This document shows, piece by piece, positions 24,840 to 37,542 of a stretch of DNA of 64,000 bases. This stretch comes from Nemophila menziesii (taxonomy: Eukaryota > Streptophyta > Magnoliopsida > Boraginales > Hydrophyllaceae), in NCBI GenBank assembly GCA_029959085.1, contig JARWIR010000002.1, positions 44,574,233-44,638,232 on the forward strand. Direction: 5' to 3'. Below the pieces are notes generated by a model that did no database searches, was not told where the DNA came from, and was given only the letters and a program-made list of their open reading frames with translations. Position numbers and translations under genes: made by a program. The number at the start of each line of letters is the position of its first letter. Position 1 is the first letter of the stretch.

Positions 24840-26347
24840 TGATGTCTCCTCATTTGTGATAATTAAATCTATTTCAGAGACATCATTTTAGGCGTATTTA
24901 TATGTTTATAGGTCGAAGTTCTCATGATTTAGTACACTTTTCTATTTTAGGTCTTGAATTAATTATTTATTATTTTTAGAGCATATTAGATTTAATTATT
25001 TATTTAGTGTAAAGGTTTAGAGATATATGGTAATTAATTAGAGTCCAAGGTGGTCAAAGAGCTAAAGGAAAGAAGATAAACATGGAAATTGGAGATAGAA
25101 GGAAACAGAGTTCAATTAGGAAAGAAAAGCTGTATTAAATCTGAATTTCTGCAGCTACGCCTAAAGAAGCGATGATAACTCCAAAACCAAGCCGATTTTG
25201 GAAGATTCCTTTCATAGGGACGTAGATAATTCTGTGAGGATTCTTTTGGTATATTGTGGAGCAAAAACCGACCAATAACAAAGAAGATATGCTCAAAACA
25301 GTTCAACAGTAATTATCTTTATTTCCATACGAATTTGAGTTGGGCTTGGAGTCCATTACTTAACCTTTCCTTCAAGAAACGAATTAGGTCAACCTATACA
25401 CTATAAATACAGCCTCTTAACACTTTAAAATCATCCTTGGCCAGACCTTATGGCCAAGAGGAAGCTGCAAGACAAGAGAAGAAGTCTGGAAGGAGCAGAA
25501 TACCATATGTCTCCTTCAACCTTTAATTTTGTAGTTCTTTTCTCTTCTTTTCTTAGTATGAATTAATTCCATTAGTTTGAGTTTTAGCATATATTTATGA
25601 ACCCTAGTTTTGATTGACATCTATCTAATTTGGGAATTCTATGTTTTAAATTGAATTATTGTTTTTATTCTCTGTTTATGTGTTTGGATTTATATTCTGT
25701 GTTCTTGTGGAACCTAGGCCATATAGAATTACCATCTAGTAATTAGGTCACCATTGACAACGGTGTTTAATTACATGTTTAGCACATAACGTCTAGTATT
25801 CGGTTTAGATCTAACAAATCAACCTAACTAGATAATCACTATGGTTTAGTACATGTGACTATTTACCAATTATAGGAACAGTTTGCTTAGGAAGCCTTAT
25901 TGACACGGGTAAATCCTATTTAAAACTACCTAGCGTAATTGGAACCGATTATTGAAATACTACATAATTCACCCTTACATGTTTAGAACGGAAAAACTAG
26001 TGCGGATTACATGCTATTTACTCAAGCTAAACTTTCATACCATCTTCTTTTCTTTTCTGTTATTTATTTTCCGTCTTTAATTTATTAGTTTAATTTTTTT
26101 TAATTCAAAAACCATATAAAAATATCTATCTCTCTTCTTTACCCTTGCGTATTATTATCTCTAGCTCTCATATTTGCACTTGATAATTTTCATAAGTTCT
26201 CTCTAACTTTCGTCAGTCTCTGAAGAACGAATCTTTTTATCATTAAAACTTGCATACGTCCTGTAATACTTGCAGTACTGTGTTAGCTTAGGGTGTTTAT
26301 TTGCATCTAAATTATATCATCTTTTTATCACACCTTAGGCCACACCA
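24840..26347 (+). mobile_element. Athila LTR C (1,508 bp), 3' LTR
   Basis: Starts TGATGTCTCCTCATTTGTG after the polypurine-like run; ends GGCCACACCA. More diverged from A and B than these are from each other, judging by indels. It ends exactly where the Harbinger transposase relic begins. Confidence 0.8.
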
Positions 26348-27190
26348 ACGACCATGGCCACTATATTTTTTAAGATGATATCGAATGCCTCGTAATGGAG
26401 CAAAGAATTAAAGTATATTAGCGAATCCACAATATACTAGAAAATATTTTCTTGAAAATATGAATACAGTTTAATTACTATTTACAGCTCTTAAAAATAA
26501 ACACGATAATAGAATAGGTATCGTAGAACATTTTTAGTCCATCACTCCTTCATAATGCATCACTTAACACTTTTGAATCATATGCGGAACCTTCCCAACC
26601 ACTCAGTAGGTAGATGAGTTCTAATCAAAGTTGAAAACTGTCACACGTTTTGTAAATTAATTCCATCGAGATTACGATAACTACTTATATCCTGGGTATC
26701 TTTGCTGCAATGTGGGTGCCATTAAGGACACCAATGTAATCCTAACATTTTCAGTAAAAGATTTACTTATAGTGTAATTAGTAAAAATAATTTACATCCT
26801 ATATAGTATGTATAATTTTAAAAAATTATATTATAAAATACCTTAAAGTAGGGGTAGAATCTTGCATTGTTCCGCAATTTAGAAGGCACTGCATATCCAG
26901 GTTTGACCATCATTTGCGGTGTTATTGCATTCAGCCCCTTCATCATTTTGTTAAAATTGTTACTAGTAATACTATGTGAATGACCAAATCTTTGACGGGC
27001 GTTTGATTATCGACCATCTTATCCTAGCACGAGTAAAGATGTTGCTAATATTTCTTCCACACTTATATAACATGTATCTTATAACGGTGTTTGTTCTCTG
27101 ATTGTATTACACAACTTGAGAAACACATTTGGAGGAATTCTATGCAGATCTTGAAAATCTTGGGGGTCGTCCTTCAGAATTTGATATGTA
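26348..27190 (-). pseudogene. PIF/Harbinger transposase (HARBI1-like, DDE_Tnp_4) fragment
   Basis: Read on - across frameshifts: PPNVFLKLCNTIREQTPL, then SVEEILATSLLVLG, then FGHSHSITSNNFNKMMKGLN and PQMMVKPGYAVP and NNARFYPYFK, a 100-bp intron (about 26742-26841, GT...AG), DYIGVLNGTHIAAKIPR, then SGWEGSAYDSKVLSDAL and finally APLRGIRYHLKKYSGHG. Order and motifs are those of plant PIF/Harbinger transposases, which cut and paste elements by a DDE mechanism. The first catalytic Asp (usually G-x-LDGTHI) is Asn here, the Asp of the GWEGSxxDS block is kept, and the part with the last acidic residue is cut off by LTR C. Several stops confirm that it is dead. The Athila probably inserted into it. 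Confidence 0.88.
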
Positions 27191-27739
27191 TAATTACACC
27201 TTATCCGAGTAACAACTCGTCGTTTCAACAAACGTTTAATTCGTCAGATTCCTTATTTATACTTAATATCATCTATTAATTGATTAAAATAATTTAAAAA
27301 ATTAAATATAAGTTTTGATTAGAATTAACTTGAAAAAGAATAGATTTCTTGGAAAGATACTCAACGTGAAGAATTAGTAAAAGAATCCACCTTCACTGTA
27401 AATCTAGATCTTAAACCCTTGTACTGATAGCTGACTATTATTTTAGTTTTCTTGACAGAAAAATCCATGCTTGCTTATGTTTGCCAGTGTTGGATAAGTA
27501 TTTGAGAATTCTCATGCATGTGTATAAGTCTAACAGATTTTGATATGTGGCAACAAAAATGCCTCTCGTTAACGTGTAATGTAATTTGATACATGGCAAC
27601 GAAAACACCAATGTAATCGTATAAAAAAGGGATAATCCTATTCTTTTTTACAAGCATATGAGGTCCAGTAACTAAAATTTACTAAACTTCCGTGTGAACG
27701 CACAATATAGTATGAGGTGTTGCCCACCCATATCTATTT
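27191..27739. other. Unassigned sequence in block I
   Basis: No recognised coding or repeat signal between the transposase and RNase H relics. A short direct similarity (CGTGTAATGTAATTTGATAC) is seen around 27571 but nothing that identifies a family. Confidence 0.5.
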
Positions 27740-28203
27740 CACATTAAAAACTACCATAATCTTTCGGGAAGGTCATATATGAGATCGGTTCACCATTCGA
27801 TTCAATACTTGTTTTCCACATCCAAGCTGCACAAGAATTTGCCTCCCGATACACATGGGAGATCTCAAAGTTCACATTATTTGCAAGTGTAGTCTTGCAC
27901 TCTTTGAGTACTTATCCCACCAATCCCCCTTACTCCAATCGCCCTTCACTAGCGCATTTAGGTCAAGCAAACCAGTCTGAATAAACCATATCATACTTCC
28001 GAGTAATTCCCATATACATATCAAAATGTTAAGCGAAAATCTGTGCTTGAAATGCTGAATTTAACAAACAAGAACCCGCAAATCCTCCTAATAAATCTCC
28101 TTTACTATCGCAAAAAGACGCCCAACTCCAGCTTTACTAGCCCCTTATGCTAAACAACCATATATGTTAAATTTAACACCAAAAGCATGTTTAACCCACT
28201 TAA
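27740..28203 (-). pseudogene. RNase H-like domain relic (LINE / RVT_3 type)
   Basis: On - it reads WVKHAFGVKFNIYGCLA, GASKAGVG, DSKGDLLGGFAG, SAFQAQIFA and, near the end, FEISHVYREANSCAAWMW. This is the plant RNase H-like pattern (VK.NxDG, AGxGG.xRD..G, FA, .AE..A, H..RE.N..AD) found at the C-terminus of plant LINEs and in related host genes. Key acidic residues are lost (Tyr for Asp in NIYG, Gln for Glu in QAQ) and stops and frameshifts occur. LINE origin is likelier than host gene origin, but no RT was seen next to it. Confidence 0.8.
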
Positions 28204-28269
28204 ATAGTGTATCTCTCACCGTGGAAATTATCCATTTGTCACGCTCTCTTCCCCAATCCCAGAAACAAC

Positions 28270-29445
28270 CCACAACCCGCTGCAAATGTAGTACAAGAAG
28301 CACAAGGTTGTCAACAATGTGGGGTTAACAATCATACATGGGAAGAGTGCGAATCAAATCCGCAATCTGTTTACTTTATATCCAATCGCGGAGGTTATCA
28401 ATGGGGTAACCGAAACCATCCAGGTATTCAGTATTCAAAACCACAAGGGGCCGTCAATCCTGGTCATTATCAACAACACCCCCAGAACATCTCTTTCCAA
28501 CAGAGAGGTCAGTACCAAAATCAATATCAGAATAGACCTGCTCCCCCTCAACAACCTGCTCAAGATGCCTATACCGATTCATTAGATCAGAAAGCTTTAC
28601 CTCAGTATCCTCAAGAGGGATCTATGGATAATCAACAGATAGCACAAGCTCTAGACCGTTTGACCACGACTATGAATGCTCAGGAAGAGAAGGTCAGAGG
28701 ACAAGATGCCATACTTCAGATATTAGGTACTCAAGTAAAACAATTAAACGAAGTTTTAACAAATTTGGTAGAACAAAAGGAAGTAAAGGCAATCGAAGGA
28801 GGTGAAAACAATGTTGGGTTCGAAGCTTGCAAGGCTATTTGCCTTGAAATTACAGAAAAAGAAGAGGAAGTACCGCATGCTGCCGTTAGTGCCGTGGAAG
28901 TTCCGAGTACCGAAGAAGAACCAACCAAGTCTAGCCCCGTGGAATCCGACTGTTCTGAGGTTTATGTGGAGGACGATCAAGAGAAAGCCGAATTTATACA
29001 ACTACTGAGGAAGATGCAAGAGGAAATTCGATCGATTGTGGATTATGCAGCTGAGCTGGCTAAAGAGAAAGAGAAAGAAGCCTTAAAGGAGGAATTAGAA
29101 GATGAAGTTGCACCTGCTGTGCATGAAGAGAAAGAAGAAGAGAAGGTGGAATCGCCACCTATTTTTCAACCAGTGTCATCAACTATGCCTGATACGAATC
29201 CTAAGGATGACACTATTCTCAAGACATTTGTAGAGGCGTATCAACCTGAAAATATCAACGCCCAGATGCTTGAGATTGCGAAGAGAGGACTTACACCGCA
29301 ACAAGTTTTTACGCAAGTTATTCCTGAGAAAGAGGCGAGTGTAGAGATCCCGAGAGAGAACCTGAGGGTTTCGAGAAGATGTGAAAGAGAGCTACCAACA
29401 AAGCTTAAAGATCCGGGAAGTTTCAACCTTCCTATTCAATTACAT
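28270..29445 (+). pseudogene. gag: Athila-type gag C-terminal half, + strand, truncated at both ends
   Basis: An open frame of 416 codons (28207-29457) contains this fragment from about residue 22. Homology to the - strand gag starts at AANVVQEAQGC. The CCHC knuckle is C35-C38-H43-C48, followed by a glutamine/proline-rich stretch, a predicted coiled coil (LDRLTTTMNAQEEKVRG region), a long acidic Lys/Glu-rich region, and KLKDPGSFNLPI, which in Athila polyproteins leads into the protease. The break there is immediate: the last codons (QLHRKR) and the stop come from the array sequence. The first about 21 codons come from non-gag sequence. Frame is open and long, but it is a fragment lacking the gag core. 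Confidence 0.88.
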
Positions 29446-29480
29446 CGTAAAAGATAACCCAATGGATCGGAATGGTGATA

Positions 29481-29553
29481 TGGGCCCATGTAAGAAAAAA
29501 ATAAACACATTATAACAATTCCAAACCCATCCTAAAAAAAACCTAACCCTAAC
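29481..29553 (+). promoter_or_regulatory. Promoter-like block, unit 4
   Basis: TGGGCCCA at 29481-29488 and CCTAACCCTAAC at 29542-29553, the best telo-box in the array. Confidence 0.55.
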
Positions 29554-29618
29554 AAAAAATTATAATTCAAAACGCCACATGTTATATGAACTCAAATTTT
29601 TCCTAACTTATATTCTTC

Positions 29619-31531
29619 ATGAATAACGCAAAGGAAAATTCTTCCATCCAATATTGGATGATCCTACACCAATGGAAAGGTAAATTAATGTTCTAGTTCA
29701 CATTAGAATTGATTCATATATTTTTATTTTTTAATTATGATTTAATTTAAACTTATTTAAAAATTATCAATCTGATGGGTAAAGATTGAATATTTGTATG
29801 GACAAAATTATAAATCTGTTTATTTGTACAAAATTATGAAAAAAAAAAGTTTTAACTTGTTTGGTTATGAATTTTCTATAGATTTGTAAATGTTGTTGTA
29901 TATAATATCAAATTTTTAGAAACTATGAAAGTTTAATTAATTATTTTTTCAATTATTATTAATTCTAATTATAATAAAAGTATATAATTAATTATTTATC
30001 AAAATATATTTACATGAAAATATTAGTGGCCATGATATTTCAATAAAAAGAAAGGGTAATTGTTTGGGTAAGTTTCTCTTTTTAAAAAATAGTATGGTTC
30101 ATGCAAGGTAGAAATTGTCTAGACTAACCACTTGGTATATTGAATTTTAGATGAAACTAAATAAATTTTAACTTTATGCATTGTTATAGTTTCTAAGTGT
30201 TTCTTTAGATGTGTTCTTCATCGCATCTTGTGTACGTATTTGCTAAGTGAAATAATGTGACGTTTATATTGTCCATATGAATATATGCATGTTTGTAGTT
30301 AAATGAACTTTTTAAACATCAATTAATAAAGTGTAGCTAGAGTTCCCTATACTTCATTATGAATGTTGAATAGTATATAGTTACTATAGTATTTTGTTTA
30401 TAAGTGTTGATAAATTTAAACATTATTAATTTTGAAATAAATTACAAAATATCCCCGTGTTAAGTACCTTACTTTTAGGGAGAAATTAATTCATGTAGGG
30501 AAAATTTAAATACTCTTTTGACTTATACAAAAATCAGATTCCTTTACTGGGGTGGGGACATTTTAAAGTGGAAGAGGCATGGATTACCATAAGTTTTCAA
30601 AAGGTGGGACCCTTTTGAAGTGGAGAGGACATTGTTTACGATGAGTTATCAAAAGGTTAATTTGACTGCACAATTTTTTTACTTTCATTCCAAAAAATTT
30701 CAATATTTTCAGTTGACCATTTCAAAAACTTTACTAATACTTGTACGTTCCTCCCTTTTCCGTGTTAATCAATTATTTAGACTCCTTGTATAAATTTGAA
30801 AATAACGGGACAAAAATTAGTTCTCATTTCCTCACATGTTGTTATGCAATTTTTATATTGGTTAGTATTAAGATACAAATATTGTTTATTTTAGGAAACA
30901 TTTTCATGTGAATGAGATACATTTGAAAATGAAAGAAAAGATAAGTGGTTTTGATAACCAGGCTCTGATTATCATCGATCTCATTGAAAGTGATGATGAA
31001 TGTTCTATTACAACACGTGCTTCAAAATGTAAAGAAATAGATATGGTTAAATATGCCGATAATGAGTGTTCATGTTTAGTAAATAAGAAAAGTAAAAAAA
31101 ACGGAAATAAAGGTCAAAGAGTTGATCTGTCTCTTTATGTAAGGCTCAGGAGAAAAGGGGGATGTAGATATGTATCGTGAATTTGATATAGATCCTCAAC
31201 TTTGTATGAGTGATGTTTGTGCTCTTTACACACAAAATTATTTTTCTCAAAAATCCATAGAATGTAGCAAGGATGATTCACTGAGGTATGAAAAGAGAAG
31301 ATACTTTTTTTGTTTTATTTTCTTTATTATGTGCTTAAAAAAATATGTTGCACGGGAACAGATATTTCTGAGTGCTTAATTGAGAAAGATCCAAAGAATA
31401 GCCTAAGCAGATTTGTTTCACCAGATAATATCGAAATGCTTAAAGCGTGTGAAGAATTTTCCATGAGATATTATATATATCTCTTTGGAATATACGAGAA
31501 CAAGTTTGATCCCTACTTCCCTTTTAAGTGA
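29619..31531 (+). pseudogene. Captured gene remnant, copy 4
   Basis: Exon 1 is overwritten from 29630 by the 44-bp motif. Exon 5 is long and open (30908-31180 in one frame, continuing as MYREFDIDPQLCMS and VCALYTQNYFSQKSIE in another after a frameshift), with LIIIDLIES followed by acidic residues. Exon 6 is fully open and shows the best C-terminus: SECLIEKDPKNSLSRFV, then YGIYEN-like and FPFK before the stop at 31529. The exon 5 donor and exon 6 acceptor remain, though the acceptor region is shortened. Confidence 0.6.
29630..29673. repeat. Second copy of the 44-bp palindromic motif
   Basis: Replaces about 25 bp that other units have at this place (GCAAAAACATTTxACAAATT segment). One mismatch to 17589-17632. 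Looks like templated filler rather than an independent element, since nothing beyond the 44 bp is shared. Confidence 0.8.
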
Positions 31532-32127
31532 AAACCTGCACTTTTTTATTTTACCGTCGTACTTTAATTTTCTAGTATTTTGATTTTCTGGATTCTTGTT
31601 TTAATCCCAAGATTACTTTGAATATACTTGAAATGTTGATCTACATTATTATAATAGATTTAACAATATTTTGTAAGTATTTCGATTACTGATTTCTATG
31701 CAATCTTTTATTTTTCAATTATAGTAATTAAAATAGAACTTTCTAGAGTTTTAAAAGGTAGTGTAGTGGTATATATATTTCTATATACATATAGTATCGT
31801 GTTATTTTAATTAACTCCATGTAAAATGTACATTTTCTTCACTTTTTCAAAAAAAAATTAATTAGTATATAGTAAATAATCGCTAGTGCGTCTTGGAGAT
31901 CAGTAACTGTTTGTGTTATTTAATATGGATCAAGAATAAGGGTCGGATAATGCTGTGTACACTTACTAAAACTTTTAGTAATATGATCAGACTAATGATA
32001 TGATTCCAAATAAAAATCGTGAACAAAATTTAACCAAGTGGGATACACTTGATTTTATAAGCTTTATGTATACACACAACTTTTAAAGATACAATTGATT
32101 TTTTAAGCTTTGTGTATACACACAACT

Positions 32128-32731
32128 TTGGTGATGGGCTTTTCAGCCTAACTAGTATTATCATTTTGAGCTTGACCTTTTGGACTTCTCTCATATTGGA
32201 CTTGGTCTAATATGATATTGTTTCGTTTGGTTAATACATGTGATTTCTCACCTGTTGATTGTGATCACGATGGACGACTAAGATTAATACCCTACTATTG
32301 TTTCATATAAAAGGGTTTATGCTTCACATATCATCTAATTCTTTCATCTTCACTTTTGTTAGTTCTCTCTAAACTTATTGCAACGAAACAAGGATTACAA
32401 TAACTGATAGACTGAATCTTCTCTATTTGTGTAATAGTTAGTTTATTTCTTTTAGATTAATAATATTCTTGATTCTTATAGCATATAGTCATCATAGTTT
32501 GACTACAGTTGTAATAATAACGACTAGCTTAACATTTTGGGTTGATTCTTTCTGGATACTTTGAGGTACGATTTTAATCTGTAAATCGAGTCATTCAATA
32601 ATGGAGGAGCTACTCTCACCATAGTTCAACGTGAACGTAGAATTTTGTTCTTTACTTTCTACACTTATTATCTGTTCTTTTATTTTTTGAAAACACTATT
32701 AAACCAATCAAATTCCATACATTTTACAACA
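32128..32731 (+). mobile_element. Copia-type LTR between units 4 and 5, 5' truncated
   Basis: Begins at TTGGTGATGGGC inside the U3 part because of the deletion described for unit 4. TATAAAAG near 32306, end TTTTACAACA, primer-like site 32734-32745. Confidence 0.6.
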
Positions 32732-33067
32732 GGTGATATCAGAGCTTAAATATGCGTGTACATGTCTAAAGTGGTTTGACTCTTGATACGGTTTTAATAA
32801 TTCAAATTTGTATTAGATTTTTTATCCTTTATATTTTTGGATTTGATTAGTTTTATGGTAGTTCTAGAGATTACGAAATTTCTAAGGTTTTCATAGTTTT
32901 TGGATTTTTAAAGGCTTTGTGTTTCCTAAATCTTGTGTTAGCTTTTTCAAACTTGTGATTTAAAAGTATTTGTACTTTGAAGTTCTTATTGTCTATTAGT
33001 ATACTTCATATATTTCTATAATCCTGATTGTACTAACCTCTTGGCTACAACTCAACTAAAGATATCA

Positions 33068-33432
33068 GTCTATGGTGAAGAAAATAATTTTGGTGTATGG
33101 CGGAAAAAATGAAGGCGTTGATATCATATTTTTAGGTGGGATATGCCTTATTTGAGGATATTAAAAAGTTGACTAAATATTTGACTAATCAGAGTTTATT
33201 AAGAAAGAAGCATACATTATATTTTTTCTTCATATGTCTAACTAAGTTATAAGAAGAATAGATGGTGCTAATACCACTATTGAGCTATGGGATAAACTTG
33301 ACTCACTTTAATCTGCTAAGTCTCTACCAAACTCAGCTTTCTTGAAAAAGTATTTATTCAATTAAAAATGGATACTAGTAGATCTTTAGATGATAATCAT
33401 GATGAATTTCTTAAAATTACTTTGATATTAAA
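33068..33432 (+). pseudogene. Ty1/copia gag remnant, unit 5
   Basis: Carries the same motif order as in unit 1, again with stops in every frame. Confidence 0.65.
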
Positions 33433-34015
33433 TATCACATGCAATTTTTCTTTGATATTGTAGGATATTTTATTCTTTTCAGAATATAAAACTAGTTTAA
33501 ATTTGATATTATATATGAGAACTAAAAACTAAAAATTAGACCTACGAATTTATTTTATTTTTATTGGACAAAATCCTAAACACTAAATTATGTTTTTGAC
33601 TAAAAAAACTAAAATTATACAATAAATATATACTACATAATATTTTAAAAAATGTAACCTATATATTGGAGTAAATCATTTTAAATTCGTTCTAATTAAT
33701 CTATATTTATATTTTAAAAAATAATTCACTTTTAACACTACTATATAGTGAATTTATTTTTATATATATATATATATATGTGTGGGTTATGTATGTTGGT
33801 GCTGGCTTGTATGAACGGGTTTGTTAGCATTACAAAAGGTTTTTCTAAAATTAAGATCTTGTATAAGCCCAAAACTTATGGGCACACATCATATTGACAT
33901 ACTTTTATCAAACTATTTGCTCAAGCTTACATATAATAATAGGGCTAGTAGAATATTGTGTTTTCAAATTGAAATTAACATATATCGGAAAAGATAACCC
34001 AATGGAATGGTGATA

Positions 34016-34086
34016 TGGGCCCATGTAAGAAAAAAATAAACACATTATAACAATTCCAAACCCATCCTGAAAAAACCTAACCCTAA
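34016..34086 (+). promoter_or_regulatory. Promoter-like block, unit 5
   Basis: TGGGCCCA at 34016-34023 and telo-box CCTAACCCTAA at 34076-34086. Confidence 0.55.
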
Positions 34087-34155
34087 TAAAAAAAATTATA
34101 ATTCAAAACGCCCGCATGTTATATGAACTCAAATTTTTTCTAACTTATATTCTTC

Positions 34156-36004
34156 ATGAATAATGCAAAAACATTTAACAAATTGCTTGTTGAAAAGGTA
34201 AACTAATTTTCTAGTTCACATTAGAATTGATTTATATTTTTTATTTTTTAATTCTGCTTTAATTTCCATTTATTTAAAAATTATCAATCTGATGGATAAA
34301 GATTGAAATTTTGTTTGGACAAAATTATAAATCTGTTTATTTGTACAAAATTATGAAAAAAAATAAGTTTTAATTTGTTTGGCTATGAATTTTATATAGA
34401 TTTGTAAATGTTGTTGTATTTTATATCTAATTTTTAGAAACTATGAAAGTTTAATTAATTATTTTTTCATTTATTATTAATTCTAATTATAATAAAAGTA
34501 TATAATTAATTTATTTATCAAAATATATTTATAGGAAAATATTGGTGGCCATGATATTTCAATAAAAAGAAAGGGTAATTGTTTGGGTAAGTTTCTCTTT
34601 TTAAAAAATAGTATGGTTCATGCTAGGTAGAAATTGTCCAGACTAACCACTTTGTATATTGAATTTTAGAGGCAACTAAATAAATTTTAACTTTATTCAT
34701 TGTTATAGTTTCTAAGTGTTTCTTCTAGATGTGTTCTTCATCGCATCTTGTGTACGTATTTTCTAAGTGAAATCATGTGACATTTATATTGTCCATATAA
34801 ATATATGCATGTTTGTAGTTAAATGAACTTTTTAAACATCAATTAATAAAGTGTAGCTAGAGTTCTCTATACTTCATTATGAATGTTGAATAGTATATTG
34901 TTACTATAGTATTTTGTTTCTAAGTGTTGATAAATTTAAACATTATTAATTTTGAAATAAATTACAAGATATCCCCGTGCAAAGTACCTTACTTTTAGGG
35001 AGAAATTAATTCATGTAGGAAAAATTTAAATATTTTTTTGACTTATACAAAAATCAGATTCCTTTACTGGGGTGGGGACATTTTAAAGTGGAAGAGGCAT
35101 GGATTACCATGAAGTCTCAAAAGGTGGGACCCTTTAGAAGTGGAGAGAACATTGTTTAGGATGAGTTATCAAAAGGTTAATTTAACTCCACAATTTTTTT
35201 ACTTTTATTCCAAAAATTTCCAATATTTTCAGTTGACCATTTCAAAAACTATACTAATACTTGTATGTTCCACCCTTGTTCTGGTTAATTAATTAATTAG
35301 ATTCCTTGTATATATTTGAAAATGAGAAGACAAAAATCAGTTCTCATTTTCACATGTTGTTATGCAATTTTTATATTGGTTAGTATTAAGATACAAATAT
35401 TGTTTATTTCAGGAAACATTTTCATGTGAATGAGATACATTTGAACATGAAAGAAAAGATAAGTGGTTTTGATAACAGGGCTCCGATTATCATCTATCTC
35501 ACTGAAAGTGATGATGATTGTTCTATTACAACACGTGCTTCAAAAAGTAAAGAAATAGAGATGGTTAAAGATGCCGATAATGAGTGTTCAGGTTTAGTAA
35601 ATAAGAAAAGGAAAAGAAATGGAAATGAAGGTGAAGGAGATGATCAAACCTCTTTATATAGGGTTCAAGAGAAAAGGTGATGTAGATATACATTGTGAAT
35701 TGGATATAGATCCTCAAAATTATTTTCTCAGGAATCCATAGAATGTAGTGAGGACGATTCACTGAGGTATATATGAAAAGAAAAGATACTTTTTTTTGTT
35801 TTATTTTCTTTAGTATGTGCTTGAAAAAACGTGTTGTAATATTTTAGGCGAGTACTTAATTCACAGAGATCAAAAGAATAGGCTAAGCTTGCAGCCGTTA
35901 ATACTGAAAATCTTAAAGCCTATGAAGAATTTTCCATGAGACATTATATACATCTCTTTAGAATATACAAGAACAAGACTGATCCCTACTTCCCTTTTGA
36001 GTGA
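34156..36004 (+). pseudogene. Captured gene remnant, copy 5
   Basis: Exon 2 at 34535-34586 (GGHDISIKRKGNCLG). Exon 3 has lost its frame. Exon 5 is open over 35426-35680 with APIIIYLTESDDD, ASKSKEIEMVKDADNE and KKRKRNGNEGEGDD. Like copies 1 and 2 it lacks about 40 bp later in exon 5 and the first codons of exon 6, and a further deletion removes part of exon 6 (GCTAAGCTTGCAGCC). Confidence 0.58.
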
Positions 36005-37542
36005 AAACCTGCACTTTTTTATTTCACTACTTTGATTTTCTAGTATTTTGATTTTCGGGATTCTTGTTTTAATCCCATGTTTACTTTGAATATACTTGAA
36101 ATGTTGATCTACATTATTATAGTACATTTAACAATATTTTGTAAGTACTTTGATTATTGGTTTCTATGTTATCTTCTATTTTTAAATTATAGTAATTAAA
36201 ATAGAACTTGTTAGATTTCTAAAAGGTAGTCTAGTGGTATATATATTTCTATATACATATAATATCGTGTTATACTAATTAACTCCATGAAAAATGTACA
36301 TTTTCTTCACTTCTTCATCCAGAAAAAATAGTATATAGCAAATAATTGCTAGTGCGCGTTGGAGATCATTAATTGTTTGTGTTATTTAATATGGAATAAG
36401 GATAAGGGTCGGATTACGCTGCGTGCTCAACTATCCTACTTACTTAAACTTTCAGTAATATGATCAAACTAATGATAAACATTGTGCAAGAGATTCAAAA
36501 TAACAATCGTGAACAAAATTTAACCAAATAGGATACACTTGAATTTGTAAGCTTTGTGTATACACACCTTTTAAAGATACAAGTCAGATAAAATTAGAAG
36601 TTTTAAGTTTCCATAGTATCAGAAGAAATTGTGTGTTTTACTTAGCTACAAGTAGAAAAAAGAAAGAAAAAAGTGTAGTCCATAGAGGTTGTTTGGATTT
36701 TTTTTTTTGGAATTAAATGATCAAGACCCACTAAAACAAATGGAATTCAAAATTCAATTTCGATTTCGAAATATGGGAAAATGTACCCAAATTCTAAAAT
36801 TTGTGACTTTTTCTACTTTTTCATTTTCAAATTTATTTTTCTTTGAAACATTTTTCCTAAATTTTGCAATATTATATTTTTTTCTAGAAAATTATAGAAA
36901 TGATATAAATATGACTATATAACATAAAATCAAATCATAGGACAAAAAAGAAATAATTCATTTTTTTATCAAAATAAAATTGGCATTCAAGTAGTTCTTT
37001 AAATTTAATAAGAAAAAAATAAAATTGTTCAAGTAAAAAAAATTCTAACTCGTAAAAACACTATTACAGATTAAAATAAAAAAAACTTATATGAATCTTC
37101 TTTAAAATAATAAAGAGGTATATTAAGTATATATTTTTTTTATTCAGTATCTTAAGTATTAAAATGGGTAAGTATATGTATGTATATATAAGTATATATA
37201 AATATTTATTTTATTAATCCTTAAATTATTAGGAAAAATAATTGGCATGAAAAAATCAAAAATATATTTGGTAATTAGAAATTCTAATTTTACAAAAAAT
37301 GATTCCAAATAATTTCAAAAAATTTCAAAACATAACGGAATCGAAAATTTGTAAATCTGAAGGTAAATAAGAATTTACAAATACATAATTTTCAGATCAA
37401 CCAAAAATCATAATTTTCCCTCCAAATTCCACCCCTATTTGGAGGAGGTGTGGGGAGGAGGTAATTTACACCAACTTCTATGTCTTTAATCTTTAGTGAG
37501 ATATACTATATTTAGTCTTGGTCATCGCTGACTTGTGAAGTA

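Larger units (their letters stand above)
29446..32273 (+). repeat. Tandem array unit 4, right part
   Basis: Array sequence resumes at AAAGATAACCCAATGG, about offset 1,745, so some 400 bp of the unit were lost with the insertion of block I. Near 32128 the unit jumps from the region after the gene (about offset 4,340) straight into the LTR, deleting about 900 bp including the purine tract and LTR start. A short duplication of the GCTTTGTGTATACACACAAC segment lies at the junction (32060 and 32108). Confidence 0.9.
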
